From Prinsepia uniflora (lineage: Eukaryota; Streptophyta; Magnoliopsida; Rosales; Rosaceae): DNA of 64,000 bases. A model generated the notes under the pieces. That model was not told the DNA's origin, searched no databases, and worked only from the letters and a program-made list of their open reading frames with translations. Position 1 is the stretch's first letter, and each line of letters begins with the position of its first letter. Where the stretch lies: contig CM064870.1 of the NCBI GenBank assembly GCA_032719365.1, forward strand, positions 22,200,738 through 22,264,737. Reading direction: 5' to 3'. Shown here in pieces: positions 1 to 12,310 of this stretch. The translations under genes and the position numbers were made by a program.

Positions 1-1574
1 CACTCGTGTCGTCCATCCATAGTGACCTAGGGTACCTGTCACCTCTCTAGGTAAAGCACATACCTCGCACCGAGCCACTCAGGACCCTCATTATCCCGCT
101 CAGTGCCCACCGAAACTCACACGTCTACTACTCTAGGGCACGTCTACCAACTCGGTCACAAACTAGGCCCTCAACTCACTCGGACATCATCCACATGTCC
201 GTAAATTATCCAACTTGCCTATCCGTTTATGATCGTTTATGCACATCCAAAAGGATGTCAATTCATCCTAATCCGATGTACCGCTCGACTTTCGGTCGCA
301 CCTCTGTATCTCACCAATTCTAACCAACCGGTCACTAGTCCCCACGATAGTGCTCGCGATGTCCATTCTTTCCAACCAACGACAACTGTCGATAACTACT
401 GTAGTTACCCATTCTATTTCTCACCATCATATTTTTCCTCAAACAAGCGTACATGAAACTCAAGAGGTATGGTCAACCGCAGTCAACCAAACCATCTCCA
501 ACGCGATTCCCGAGAATCTACACTTGCCGATGAATCCTTCTCGTCATGTAGTGGTAGAACCTTACAATGAGCTCATCACGACTGAGCTACCCTCAGCTCA
601 TGGCTCGTCGTCTTTTTCGTTCTCGTTATCGCATCACCGCCACACGAAGTACGAAACAAACCAATCCTAAATCTTGCTCAAATCGAGCAATCACCACTTA
701 TCTCCACTCGGGTAGGAAGGGCTCGGCCTCCCTCATACCCCACAACTCCTCGAGTATGACTATTCCGACAATCCATATCGAAAATTAATGTTTTCCGAAC
801 GTCCCCCGAGTCTCAACACCCTCATCAAATCTAGCCTTGATGGTGATACCTACCAAGAACTCGTACAGACACAACCCACACACGTCACCACCGAGACTCC
901 AAATCTATGTGGTCAACTCACCGCCAGAACCATCCATTCAACACCCAACATACGTTGACCGGTTCACCTCTAAATCCGATCCACAAGTATTGCTCTCTTG
1001 GTCACTCGTCCAATCAATCGCAAACTAGGGTCATTGCAAACTCGGTTGCTGCTGTAGGGAGCGTGTTCATCTCGAGTGATCCCTCGCGCTCGTCTCTGAA
1101 GAGTCATCATACTCCGACACTGGTGTCCCAACAACTAGTAACCACAATCTGAGAATCTCGTTCCCTCGTAACTCTACGGCTAGGAGCCGTTGGTCTTCAC
1201 GAGTACTCGGCCATACTCCGTGCCTGACACTACACCACTGCTACACGTCGCAATCACATCCTACCACGTCACTCAACAACTACTCCGGGAATTTCCTGCC
1301 AGTCGACATCCCTCCAAGATTCGACACACCAAAACATGGCATCTCACGCCAAATAGAATCACGCATTCCTATTCCAACCAATCTCAACTAAGGTCCTCGC
1401 GTGCTTGAACGTTCCTAACAACAAACTCTCTGATCCTTGTAGTTCTATCGTGGACGATCCTGACATCCAACCTCAACTGATTTCACTTTGCTCCATTCCA
1501 CGTCCGTCCTAACTACTCGACGGTCCCGACTTTCAAGTCGTCCTACTGTGTCTACGGCTCTCCTGGATCATATC
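1..1574 (-). mobile_element. Outer LARD-like element, internal region (left part)
   Basis: There is no convincing coding sequence here on either strand; the short open frames lack any recognisable domain. I assign the stretch to the interior of a non-autonomous LTR element. It abuts the left target-site duplication (tccag, 1575-1579) of the Tat element, and the sequence resuming after the right duplication (25,217-25,221) leads after 260 bp into a primer-binding site and an LTR (25,485-27,781). The element reads on the minus strand, and its 3' LTR must lie beyond the left edge of the window. It resembles the 13,250-23,375 element in having long LTRs and a non-coding interior. The assignment rests on this geometry, not on an alignment. 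Confidence 0.6.
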
Positions 1575-1579
1575 TCCAG

Positions 1580-2161
1580 TGTTGAATCAAAAATCGAACC
1601 CGCCGCAAAAAGTCCTCACAATTCCTGCAAACAGCAAACAATTAGCTATCGTTTCCTCGATTGATTCTCCGAGGGGTTGTTCGACCAAGAACACTCCGAT
1701 GCTTAAGTTAGCGTTGAGAGAGGAAAAGGATATACTTCAAAGCGAAGAATCGACGTCCCTTGGAAATGAAATGTGCTCCGCTATTTATAGGAAAATCATG
1801 AGAGCCTCAGAGCGTTCTGATTGGTCGGTTGAATTTTTAATTAATAAATAATATATTATTAATAAAATATATTATTTAATAATTATAATAATGGCTCATC
1901 TTGATAATAATGGAAATTATTCTATTTTAATATTAATACTAATTGTCCGTTACTAAGAATAACTACAATTAACTCTTGGGGAGAATATTAATATTACAAA
2001 GATTTTAACCCGATTAAATAATGTATTTAGCTTGTAAATAGATTATTTAATGTGTGGGTGTTTTCAAATGATTAGCGTTATTTCCAGGGGCAATTTAGTC
2101 ATTTTAGAAATTATGGGCCACGTGGCAGCTACACAATTCTTAGATGATTTTGGGTTCCACA
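1580..2161 (-). repeat. 3' LTR of the Tat element
   Basis: 582 bp, plus-strand sequence running from TGTTGAATCA to GGGTTCCACA. It matches 24,636-25,216 along its whole length with scattered substitutions. A purine-rich stretch on the minus strand (GTGGGGGCATT) lies immediately inside it at about 2,162-2,175 and is the likely polypurine tract. The duplication tccag precedes it at 1575-1579. Confidence 0.88.
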
Positions 2162-3429
2162 AATGCCCCCACATCGCTTCGGAATTTAGAGAATCCGAAG
2201 GGATGTACATTCTTGAAATTCTTTTGTTTTTACTCTTTCTTCGTGTTGTGGAAAAACGTTGAGCTTGTAAATAAATTAATAAGGTATACTTATATATATA
2301 TATATACATATATACACACTCACACGTATATTTGTGTTGAAAAATAGGTATGTTTCCATTTTTGTTTCAAGCTAACCTTTATGAGATTTAAATATTTTAG
2401 TCAATTACAAATTAAGTAAAAAAAACATTCCAATTAAGTGGTTTTAATTTGAATTAAATGAAATTAAACTCAATTAAATTCATTTAAGTGAAATTAACCC
2501 AATTAAATGTTTTTAATTTCAATCCAATGAAGTTTTAGCTCAAATTGAGCCGTTTGAGATTTTCTAATTGTTTAAATAGCTGTAGGGGGAAGGGTTCACA
2601 CCTTACCCTTTCGTTTGTCTGGTTTTTAGAGGAAAAAGAGGGCTGTTTGGAGGAAAAAACAGAAAAAGCACCTCGCCAATTCCTTAAGGAATTTTGAGGT
2701 AAGGTTGGTAATTCTTCTTCTGTCATTTTATATTCATTTATTTGTTTGCTTTGTAATGTTTAGTAGGACTTGGATTGGTTTAAGAAACCTAAACATCAAA
2801 AAATAAACGGGGTGAAAGCGGGTCACGTGGTCCGAAAGTGAAGAGAGTGACTGACGGACGATGAGACGCGTCTGGCGCGTCCGAGCCACGCGCCGACAGG
2901 AGCTGAACAGTGGACTGCAGACCACCACGTGTGACCGGTTGATTGGAGCTTAAGACTTGTCTTGTAGGAGCTGTCGGGGAATGCTCCTAAGTGGAGCTGC
3001 ATGCTGGCTTCTCTGTGGCCCCTCAGGCAGGCGGGGTCCACCACTATCGGCGGCCCTGTTAGTGCCATCCATAAGCGACACTTGAAAGGCCATGATTGGT
3101 TGCGCAGGAGATCGGGCCCCATTTCTGTCAGCGGAGTGTGCAGAATGCGGCACGCAGCAGACTGTGATTGGAGGTGCAAGTGCGGGCCCCGGGCTGTCGG
3201 CTGTGGCTTACAGAAGCGGGATGCGTGGTGGACTTTGATTCGTCTATCACGATGGGATGGTGACAGCGAGGGCGTTCGATCGGGTCCCTGTGGGAGCTCT
3301 GCTGCCACCACATGGCGCCGTCCGATTTTTTTTTTTTTTACTTTTGCTGCAGTTGTTAAGCGGATCCATGCATGTTTTTTTTATATTTGCTCTTGCAACT
3401 TTTTGCCCGGTCCCATATATATATTATTT

Positions 3430-3460
<31 letters not shown>

Positions 3461-3537
3461 TTATGTATTTATTTAATTAACTTTATTTGCTAAAGTAACC
3501 ATAAATAAATATATATTTAACCGAAGATGGTTTTTCT
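2162..3537 (+). promoter_or_regulatory. Leader and possible promoter region of the antisense ORF
   Basis: No coding sequence recognised. 2,280-2,330 and 3,416-3,462 are TA-rich microsatellite stretches. 2,400-2,560 is AT-rich with repeated AATTAAAT/AATTAAGTG words. 2,820-3,330 is strikingly GC-rich and carries several ATTGG/CCAAT-type words (about 2,940, 3,093 and 3,165), ending in a T-run at 3,326-3,339. Lying directly upstream of the plus-strand antisense ORF, this block would be a reasonable promoter or leader. That role is inference. Confidence 0.35.
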
Positions 3538-4288
3538 TTGCAGCTTCACGTTTTTTCCCATCTAGGGGGTTTTGGACATCCGTTAACGACGATCCAAAAG
3601 GCGATTTCCACTATTTTCCAATGCGTTCGCTTTAAGATGCAACAAGGTGCTCTTTTGGATCGGTCTGGTAAACTCGCATTATGGGAGCGTGGCGGTTCTC
3701 GTATCCAAAGTCCATTCTGAGGGAAATACATAGAGTTTGAGAAGTCTGAAGACTTCATGGAGTGGAAAGCTCGTAATCAGATTTCCTTTCCGGACGACGT
3801 CTTCGTGGAGCTTGGGGACAGATGTTCTTCCATGAAGGCTCTTAAGCATGGAAGAGGAAAAAATCATGTCGGCGGTCGATGGACTAAATTCCACCACTTG
3901 ATCATTGGGTGGGGTTTTAAGTTCCCATTCTCAAAGTTCTTCTCCAAGATTATTGGCTGGATGGGATGCAGCTGTGCTCAACTAGACGTCGATGCCTATT
4001 GACACATCATGTGCTTCGAGAAGCTGAACAAATTCTTTGGCTTGGGACTCGGTGAAGATGAATTCTGGCATTGTTATTCTATGTCGCACAACGGAATTAC
4101 CGGCAGTCGTCTTTCTCGAGTCTTACCCAAGGTGGAGCTACTTTTGAAGACGGAGTTTGATGACAACACGTACAGATTCAACTGCATCGAAGTTGGAGGC
4201 GCATGGGACAAACATGCCTCCCCGGACCTGAGGATTGCCTTTCACGTCCGCATGTTTGATGAGCCGTACAGCGGGTTTGAAGGTCATC
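3538..4288 (+). pseudogene. Antisense extra ORF of the Tat element, N-terminal part (broken)
   Basis: A plus-strand reading frame opposite to gag-pol, located between pol and the 3' LTR. The readable protein includes a segment with residues FKFPFSKFFSKIIGWMGC and then CFEKLNKFFGLGLGEDEFW. I compare this loosely with the putative gypsy-type transposon/plant mobile-domain proteins often found as extra ORFs in Tat elements. In-frame stops occur near 3,718 and 4,000, and the frame is cut at 4,288 by a solo LTR. It resumes in the same frame at 6,355 (next part of this ORF). Such antisense ORFs are known in the lineage, but their function is not established. Confidence 0.55.
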
Positions 4289-6354
4289 TGATAACGCTCA
4301 AACTACGCATTAAATTAAACACGTAATTCGGGTGTTATGCAATTTAAACCCTTTTTATGTAGATGTAGTATTGGTAAATAGGGATCGTTCTTAACCGAAG
4401 AAATTAGGGAACATTAATAATTTGTTAGTGAGAAAGAATAATGAATAAAAGAATAAATTAATAAAAACATTAATTAACTAATTAATTAATTAATTAATTA
4501 AAGAATAAATGAATTAATGAAATAAATAATAAAATAATAAAATAATAAAGAATTAAATGGGGGGTTTGAAAAGATTGTAATCATAGAATAAAGAAAACAA
4601 GTAAAATAATTAAGAATTTAATTCTACTTCTACTTTAACTTTTGTACAAGTGAACTTTCTTCAAACACATATTTTTACCAACACTCTAACATCTTGCTCA
4701 TATTGAACCAATCACAAAATCCTACCTTAATCATCTCAAATACATGCATACATTTTTCATATTATAAATGCACCGAACAGTGGATTATTATCTACAATAT
4801 GATTCACCTTAAGTTTGTGATTTCAATGTGTGTCAAACATTTAAATCTCTTCAATTTTCTATTAAGTGCACCGAACAACGGTCATAAACACTTAGCATAA
4901 AATTGAAGTTTAAGAACTAAAACATATGAAGTAAAAGAAATTCAAAAAGTAAAACACATGGAGATTGCATTCTTACTTACAAATGTTAGAAAGAAAATAC
5001 CAACACATATATTTAATTATAAGTAAACCGAAACAATAATAAGAATTTAAGTAGAGGGAATAGAGTTACACTTTCGGAACCTAAGAACACCTTATGATTC
5101 CGAAAGTGGATGTAAACAATGTAATGTTATTCATAAAATTCTCTGAACAACAGAAGGAACCTTATGAAGATAAAAGATAAAACATAAGAATTCAGACTTA
5201 AATTCTAGAATTATTGCGGAAATACTTGGCCTAGGTATTTCTTAAGGAAAGCATAAAAATGTGTTTAAGAGATCTCAAAGAAAAATCACAAGAACAAAGT
5301 AAAAAAGAAATGAAATTAAAAACTAACATAAAAAAGTAACATAAATTAAGAACAAGAATTAAAAGAAAGCTAATTAATAAGAAAATCTATAAGAAGTTAA
5401 AATAGTCCCCAAAATAACTCTACAATGTAGAGAGAAAAACAACTAAAATAAAAGCTACAAATGAGAGAAAAAATAGACAAAGGGGGGACTCCTTTTACAA
5501 ATGAAATGACCTCCCTATTTATAGAGCAGTGCCAAAAATATCTAAGAAAAATAAAATACAAATTAAATGAAAATTACAATAAAAATAAATGGTGAAATGA
5601 TGAGAAAATGATGATAATTATGGTTGATTTGGTGTTGGAAAGCTGCACAATTGGAGTAGGTGTTATATAAAAGAGTAGGTTGGAGTGGGTTGTGCATCTG
5701 GGTAGGTGTTGGGCTTCAGACTAATGCAGGCCGAGCAGGTGGGCTGGTGTAGGTGCAGGCGTACTGGCTGGTAAGCAGTTGGGTAGGTGGGCTGGGCAGA
5801 TGGGACTGGGCTGGCGCAGTGTAGCAGGCCAGACAGATCGAGCATGGCGTGGGTTGCGCAAGTGGATCGCGCCATGGGTATGGCTGTGCAGGACTTGGGT
5901 CAGCATTGGGCTGGATTTTGGGCTGGGTTGGTGAGGCGTGCAACCAACCGTTGGGCTTGGAGCAGAGCAGGAACAGGCGGACCGGATGCTGGGCTTGGAT
6001 GTTGGTTTGCTTGGGCTGCAGCTGGGCTCGCGACAAATGGATTGGGCTACTGGGCGCATTCCTCTGGGCTGCACAAAAACAAAATGGGCTCGATTTAAAA
6101 TATGAATTTGGGCTTGCAAAATAAATATTAATTAATTTATATAATTCAGCCGAATTTCGTCCATAATTTCTTCGTTATAATTCTGATCGGGACGATTCTT
6201 TCGCAAAAATGATCCAAAATACAAACTTTATTTATTCATACAAAATTATCACAAAATAAATTATTTTTTTCTAATTATTTATTATTTTAATATTAAAATT
6301 CAAGTATAAAAGGTATAAAATAATATAAAATAATGCTTAGTTAACGACCTATCA
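4289..6354 (-). mobile_element. Solo LTR inside the antisense ORF
   Basis: 2,066 bp bounded by TGATAACGC and GACCTATCA (TG...CA) and flanked by perfect 5-bp duplications tcatc (4284-4288 and 6355-6359). It has no internal domains, so it is a solo LTR left by recombination. CTATTTATAG at 5,515-5,524 reads CTATAAATAG on the minus strand, a good TATA box, which gives the orientation. The G-rich stretch at 5,640-6,090 yields long but low-complexity open frames that I do not call genes. Its right end shares words (ACTTCTTCGTT-like, GATTCTTTCGC) with the solo LTR at 61,080-62,213, suggesting related families. Confidence 0.85.
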
Positions 6355-7491
6355 TCATCCTGATCTCAAAAAGGTTGACATGGCCTTGAAAATTCCTCAA
6401 GAGTTTCGAGACATGAGCTGGCTACTCTCTCCACTCAGAGACATGAATGGCAGGAGGCCTTCGGACAGCCTAATCAAGGAATGGCTGAGCGCTCCACTGC
6501 GCTTGAAAAAACCCGTTACCTAGAAGAAGAATAAGAAAGGACCTATTGGCTCTTTGGAGAGAAAGCATGATCATCAGGTTCCTTCCAAGCCCGACCGTTC
6601 TAGTCTTGCAAAGTCATCTAGCAAGCGCAAAACCTCAGATGGTCCTTGTAAAGATGCAGCCAAACAACCTAAGAAGCTGAAGGCGATTCCCCCTTCCCCT
6701 GAAGTAATTGAAGCGTTGAGGGTTGAAGGCCCAGACCGATTAGTGCAGGAGACATGGTCATCATCCAAGACTCATGATGTGATAACTGCCCCCATCATAG
6801 TAGAAGAAATCCCAAAAACTGTGCCACAAGGAACTTACGACAAGGTAGTCCGAGACCTTAGGATTGCGAAAGCTAGGGCCCACAAGTTGGTTGACATGCT
6901 TCGTGGAAATGCTAGACTGAAAGATGAAAATAAGCGGATGAAGAGTGAGTGCAAACGCCTTCGAGAAGCCCAAGATCACTCAAGATGGAACAACGAAGCC
7001 TTGGTTGGAAGAATCCATACATTGGAAGGCAAAGTGGACGAGCTGGAGACAATCCGTGCAGAGAGGATGCTGATAGAGAATGAGCGAAATGCTGCCCTAA
7101 ACGAGGTCACTTTGCTGCATAGACATTTGCAGGACTCAAATGAGAGAATCAAACTTTTGGAGGTGGAAATCCAGAATCTGAAGACTGAAAGGTTTCCGAG
7201 ACACGACCATTTACTTCCACCACATGCCTCCACAACTTTGTGCCAAAAAGTAATGAGGCACAAAAGTTGGACATGGCAAGCTGCAGTGGGATCACCACCA
7301 AAGAGCGGGAACCAGAGTTGGAGAAAGAGTATAAGCCTGCACCGGAACCTGAACCAGAGCCTGAGAACGAGACCAAAAAAGAAGGTGTCCCTGAGACTGC
7401 TGAATCATTGTTTAACGACGCTTCTTTACTTTTAGCAGAAGAGTGGGAAGAGTTCAGAAAAACAATGGGTTTTGAAGACATGCATCCGTAG
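6355..7491 (+). pseudogene. Antisense extra ORF of the Tat element, C-terminal coiled-coil part
   Basis: Joining 4,288 to 6,360, with one copy of tcatc removed, keeps the reading frame, so this is the continuation of the ORF at 3,538. An in-frame stop follows KKPVT near 6,522. The frame then stays open from 6,523 (first ATG 6,554) through a basic segment, a PPSPEVIEALR segment and a long coiled coil (about 6,840-7,190, heptad-like leucines and glutamates). A frameshift near 7,200-7,240 moves the tail to another frame, which holds an acidic EPEPEPE segment and ends at 7,491. Overall: an N-terminal globular part, coiled coil and acidic tail. No enzymatic motif is visible, and the function is unknown. 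Confidence 0.6.
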
Positions 7492-7894
7492 TTTCTTTAT
7501 GTCATTTTCCTTTCGTTTGTAATTTTCATTCCAATAGGGAATAACCGGTGTGAGCAATCGACATGTTATTTGCCAGACACCCTCCAAATGAATAAATAAG
7601 AAAATCATTTATGCTGAATTGTTGGACCAATTGTTGGAACGCAAGTGTTAACTTTTTTTTATCCACTTTTTAATGTGTTGAAGCGAACACTTTCAAATGC
7701 TTGTCAATGTGTTGAAATGATCTCATTCATATCCCTCACTGCAACCATGGGTGTGCAACGACGAGTTCTAAATAACTTGAAGCGTTAGATGATTAAGTTT
7801 TTGGTATGTTGCCTTCAGGGAAGGACTTTTGCTCTTTCTAACTAGAGGCTTGAAATTCTTACTGGAAAGCTCGAGCACTTCAAGTTAGGAGGTT

Positions 7895-8240
7895 AAGGAA
7901 ATGTTTCCCAGAGGAAGACCCGGTGTGCTTCCTGTTGGAAGACTTTAAGTGTTTCCTTTATAAAGCTCTGCTTGTCTCTCGGAGGAAAGCTATGAGCTCT
8001 TCCTGAAGGAAGTCGTTAGGTGCTTCCCGAAGGAAGGCTTTGAGTGCTTCTGAGTGGAAGGCTTTGAGTGCTTTCGAGAGGAAGGCTTTGAGTGCTTCCG
8101 AGAGAAAGGCTTTGGGTGCTTCCAAGAGGAAGGCTTTAGTGCTTCTCGGAAGAAGACTTTGAATGCTTCCCGGAGGAAGGCTTGAGTGCTTCTCGGAAGA
8201 AGACTTTCGATGCTTCCCAGAGGAAGGCTTTGAAAACCTT
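7895..8240. repeat. 24-bp minisatellite between pol and the antisense ORF
   Basis: Nine clear tandem units of about 24 bp lie at 8,022-8,240, of the form GCTTCnnnGAGGAAGGCTTTGAGT, with more degenerate units back to about 7,895. As 24 is a multiple of three, two minus-strand frames remain open across the array and read as an octapeptide repeat (for example EALKAFLS). No other evidence indicates that it is translated. 7,492-7,894 and 8,241-8,500 hold nothing else I recognise. Confidence 0.8.
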
Positions 8241-8499
8241 TCCGAAAGTACAATAACACATAGGTGAACTAGGAATGACTTGATAGCTTTATTGATAAGT
8301 CTAAATACATCATTCTTGAAAACGAAGTCTATATTTGGCACAAAACAAAGACTAGCTTAGCTTTGAACTCTTTATACATAATATTTTTGGAGGTGATGAG
8401 CGTTTATGGAACCACTCACTAACTTTCCTTCCATTGTCTCTAAGGTGTAGCTTCTCTTTCTGCCTACTTGGTAGATTCGATAGGGTCCTTCCCACGGGG

Positions 8500-9545
8500 A
8501 GTTGAGTTTTTAGGACCCTGGACGATTGGGTGTTGTAAACTTTTTGTTGAGAACAAGGTCACTTGGGAGAAAGTGGCGGAGTCGAGCCTTCTTGTTGTAG
8601 GAAGTTCTCACTTGCTGCTGGTAACTAAAGATGCACTTCACCACTTGCTCTCTTAACTCCTCACTGAGATCTAGTGAAGTTCTTAGAGCAATGGAGTTGA
8701 CTAATGGATCATCGAGCTCGGTAAAGGGTGCTGGAACAACTACGTGTGGAGGAATGACAGCGTCAGTGCCGTATGCAAGGGTGAATGAGGACTCTCCTGT
8801 TGCACGACGCGGAGTGGTGCGGTAAGCCCAAAGCGTGCCATCCAACTCTTCCTCCCACAAGCCTTTCTTATCATCGAGCCGCTTCTTGATACAGTCGAGG
8901 ATCGTCTTGTTTGAAGCCTCTGCCTGGCCATTACCTTGGGGGTAATACGCAGCTGAAGTGAAATGCTTGATCTTCCAAGACTCAAAGAACACATTGATTA
9001 TGGCGCCAGTGAACTGAGTTCCATTGTCTGTTATAATGTCCTTGGGAAGTCAAAATCGGCAGATGATCTGGCTCCAGATGAATTTTTGAACATCAGCCTG
9101 AGTTATAGTGGCCAAGCCTTCACCTTCACCCATTTGGTGAAGTAGTCAGTGGCAACAATTAAATACTTCTTGCTTGGAACTGGAGTGCTTGGGAGTGGTC
9201 CAACGATGTCAATTCCCCATTGCATGAATGGCCAAGGGCTCGTCTATGCATGTAGCTTTTCTGGTGGCGCCAATTAGTTTGGCTTGAACCTTTGACATTT
9301 TTCGCATTTCTGGGCATACCGCAAAGCTTCCTGGCATAGAGTAGGCCATTAAAATCCTGCACTAAGCATCTTTTGAGCAAGCGATCTTCCACCAGAATGA
9401 TTCCCACAATGTCCTTCATGAATCCTAGCCAAGACTTTCAATGTTTCAGGATTCTTCAGGCATAAAAAGTTTGGTCCCGTGAAACTCTTATGAAAAAGTC
9501 GACCTTTGTCAACATAGTACCGCGCAGCTTTCATCTAGACTTTGT
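8500..9545 (-). pseudogene. Tat pol: integrase
   Basis: Reads on the minus strand. At 9,349-9,534 the zinc-binding (HHCC) part is visible, with HEGHCGNHSGGRSLAQKM. At 8,510-8,992 the end of the catalytic core and the C-terminal part follow (YYPQGNGQAEASNKTI, then WAYRTTPRRATGESSF), both diagnostic of plant Ty3/gypsy integrases. The intervening core is split over several frames between about 8,990 and 9,350. Integrase would insert the cDNA into the genome, but this copy is inactive through frameshifts. No chromodomain is visible, consistent with Tat and not with a chromovirus. Confidence 0.82.
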
Positions 9546-10420
9546 GGGCTTCTAACCGTTCATTAGGCAATGTGCCATGCTCTAGATAGTTGATAAAAGG
9601 ATCTTGCCAACTTGGAGATGAATCAATTTTTCTTACTTCAATCTCCTTCACATCAATGCTTCACTGCTCGAATACTCAATCGGGATTGAGCGCTTGAAAC
9701 GATAGTCAAGTGACGACGCTAGATTAGCCAACGCATCTGCTTGTGTATTTTCAGCTTGTGGAAGTTGATGAAAAGTGAAAACCGAGAAAAAAGCAAGCAT
9801 TTCCTAGACCTTGTTGTTATATCTAAGCATCCTTGCATCACGCGCAGCATATTCACCGATCGATTGGTTAGTGATCAGTTGTGAATCCAAATGAATAGCG
9901 AGTTTTTTAACACCCAACTCCTTGGCAAGTATGAGCCCACAAATCAAAGCTTCATACTCTGCTTCATTGTTAGAGGCTTTGAATCCAAACTGTACTGCTT
10001 GCTCCATTATTGAGCCATCAGGAGTGATAAGGACAATCCTCGCTCATGTCCCCTTCTGGTTCGAGGAACCGTCAACAAAGAGCTTCCATAGATGATTGGA
10101 AGTTGAGGGCTGCAGAAAAGAGGTTGCCAAGCTTATTGACATTGCGTCCTTCCAGTGACGCTGGTGCGAACTTCATAACAAAATCTGCTAAGACTTGGCT
10201 TTTGACAGCTGTTCTTGGACGATAGAGCAAATCATACTAACTCAACTCTATGGCCCATTTCATTACTCGTGTTGATGCATCGGGTGCATGAAGTAATTAA
10301 CGAAGTGGATATTCTATCATGACGATTACCCGATGAGCTTGAAAGTAAGGCCTCAACTTCTTTGTGGTAACCAGTAATGCCAGAATCAGCTTTTCAAACT
10401 TCGGATATCGTGTCTCGTCA
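9546..10420 (-). pseudogene. Tat pol: RNase H region
   Basis: The minus-strand frame at 9,804-10,007 gives the segment FGFKASNNEAEYEALICGL followed by HLDSQLITNQSIGEY. These are the E- and D-bearing motifs typical of the additional RNase H domain of Tat polymerases. Flanking frames are interrupted by stops (around 10,020-10,420 and 9,546-9,800). RNase H removes the RNA template during cDNA synthesis. Confidence 0.75.
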
Positions 10421-11560
10421 TCAAGCAGGGCTTTGGATGTGTAGAACACAAGCAGTTGAATCCCATTCTCTTCCCGGATAAGTGCAGAGCTTTACAGCAA
10501 CATCAGAGACCCCCAGATATAGGAACATGTCCTCGTTATCTTTGGGTTTTGATAGTAGTGGTGGAGACGTCAAGTAGGTCTTGAGATCTTGAAACGCTTT
10601 CTCACAACCTTTGTCCCACTTATCTCTGGATGCCTTCTTTACTGCTTGGAAGAAAGGTCGACACCGATCAGTTGACTTGGACAAGAACCTGTTCAATGCT
10701 GCAGCTCGTCCAGTGAGACTTTGAATCTCTTTCAGACTTGACGGAGACTTCATCTCGAGAATTGCCTTGATTTGCTTTGGATTTACTTCAATCCCATGCT
10801 GAGTCACAAGGTATCCCAAGAACTTCCCTGTTGATACCCTGAAAGTACACTTCGGAGGGTTGAGCTTCATTTTGTATTTTTTCAGCAAGCTAAAAGTCTC
10901 TCGCAGGTTGGTGATTTGATCCCCTCGCTTTTCTCCTTTGACCATGATGTCATCCACATAGACCTCCATAGTTTTTCCGATGAGATCTTTGAATATCCAA
11001 TTGACAAGTCTCTGGTACGTTGCTCCCGCATTCTTGAGGCTAAATGGCATGACCTTGTAGTAGTACACACCTCGGTCGAAGACGAAGGCAGTTTTGTCCT
11101 TGTCTTTTTCATACATGAAAATCTGATTATAGCCCGAGTATGTATCCAGGAAGCTTAGGAGCTCATTTCCTGAAGTTGAGTCCTCTAAGAGATCGATTCT
11201 GGGTAGAAGATAGTTATCTTTTGGGCAAGAAAAATTGAGACTGGTGTAATCAACACAAACTCTCCATCGTCTTGCTTCCTTTTTCTTGACAAGTATGATG
11301 TTTGCTAGCCATTTAGAGTGCGGAACTTCTTCAATGGATCCAACAACGAGTAACTTGTCAATCTCCTCTTGGATGATAGCAATTTTCTCGGGGGAAAAAT
11401 TGCGTCTTTTCTACTTGACCGACTTGTGGTTGGGATTGACGTGCAGCTTGTGGTAAGCGATGGTAGGATCAATCCCCGGCATGTCAGACGGAGACCAAGC
11501 AAAAAATTCTTTCTCCTCACGCAGGAAAGCTATGAGTTCTTCTTTTTCTGTGTCACTCAG
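10421..11560 (-). pseudogene. Tat pol: reverse transcriptase
   Basis: 10,421-11,116 is a 231-residue open stretch with KTAFVFDRGVYYYKVMPF, the catalytic box VYVDDIMVKG (YVDD) and FLGYLVTQHGIEVNPKQI. Upstream in a shifted frame (11,117-11,560) lie WRVCVDYTSLN and FAWSPSDMPGID, the RT N-terminal part and the linker from protease. All catalytic RT motifs remain readable, but a frame change and stops prevent one continuous polyprotein. The downstream connection to RNase H is also interrupted near 10,480. Confidence 0.85.
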
Positions 11561-12310
11561 CCAAGCACCAATGCGGGCTTGTCGCTTGGGAAATTGAGGG
11601 TCCAGTTGAATGAGGGTGACGTCATCCTCCGGTTACCATCCTTCCAGAGTTGGTGGCTCCTCATGAATGTCTGGATCTTGACTCGTGATTAGTTTCTATT
11701 TGGGAGACAAAAAATAAAGCTTGTCCCCAGTAGATGACCCTACCTGGGGTACAAACTTAGCCTCCTTGACCTCCTTTAGCCCTTCTATAAGGCACCTCCG
11801 AGCCATCGCCTGATTGCCTTTGATCTCCCCGATTCCACCTCCGGGGATAGGGAATCGAATCTTCTGGTAAAGGCTCGACGTGTTTGCGAGGATTTTGTGA
11901 AGCCATGGTTTTCCTAAAATTCCATTGTATGATGAGTACTCGTCCATGATGTAAAAAGTCTAGGACGTGACAACGGGATGCGAATGTACATCCAGCTGGA
12001 GAGTGCCTACAATCATGCTCGTTGACCCATTAAAACCTCATAGTGGAATGGCTCTTTTTGTGGTAAGGTTTTCTAACCCCATCTTGCTCACTGCATCCAG
12101 GCTGAGGATACTTCCTGCGCTTCCTTCATCAACGTGAATCTGATCAACTTGAGCATGAGCGATCTGGATTGACACGACTAATGCATCATCATGCTGCCAA
12201 TCAAGTCCTACCTTGTCCTTCAAAGAGAAACCAACGACAAGCTCATTAGCCACCCCGGGGGTGGTAACATAGGAGACCTGAGAGACGGCCAGTGCATCTC
12301 GTATCTTTCT
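11561..12310 (-). pseudogene. Tat pol: protease and protease-RT linker
   Basis: 12,038-12,300 (minus) includes IHVDEGSAGSILSLDAVSKMGLE, positioned like the aspartic protease active-site loop. The expected D-T/S-G appears as D-E-G; I cannot say whether this is lineage variation or mutation. 11,696-11,947 carries SSYNGILGKPWLHKI, the conserved segment downstream of protease in Tat polyproteins. The frame is broken between the two parts (about 11,950-12,037). Confidence 0.7.

Noticed and set aside
2823..3480. Open frames on both strands in the GC-rich block
   Set aside because: Mirror-image open frames in GC-rich DNA with no family resemblance. A leader or promoter role for the antisense ORF is more economical.
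5660..6124. Overlapping open frames on both strands inside the solo LTR
   Set aside because: Low-complexity GGGCTGG/CTGGGCT sequence keeps several frames open at once. There is no recognisable protein motif.
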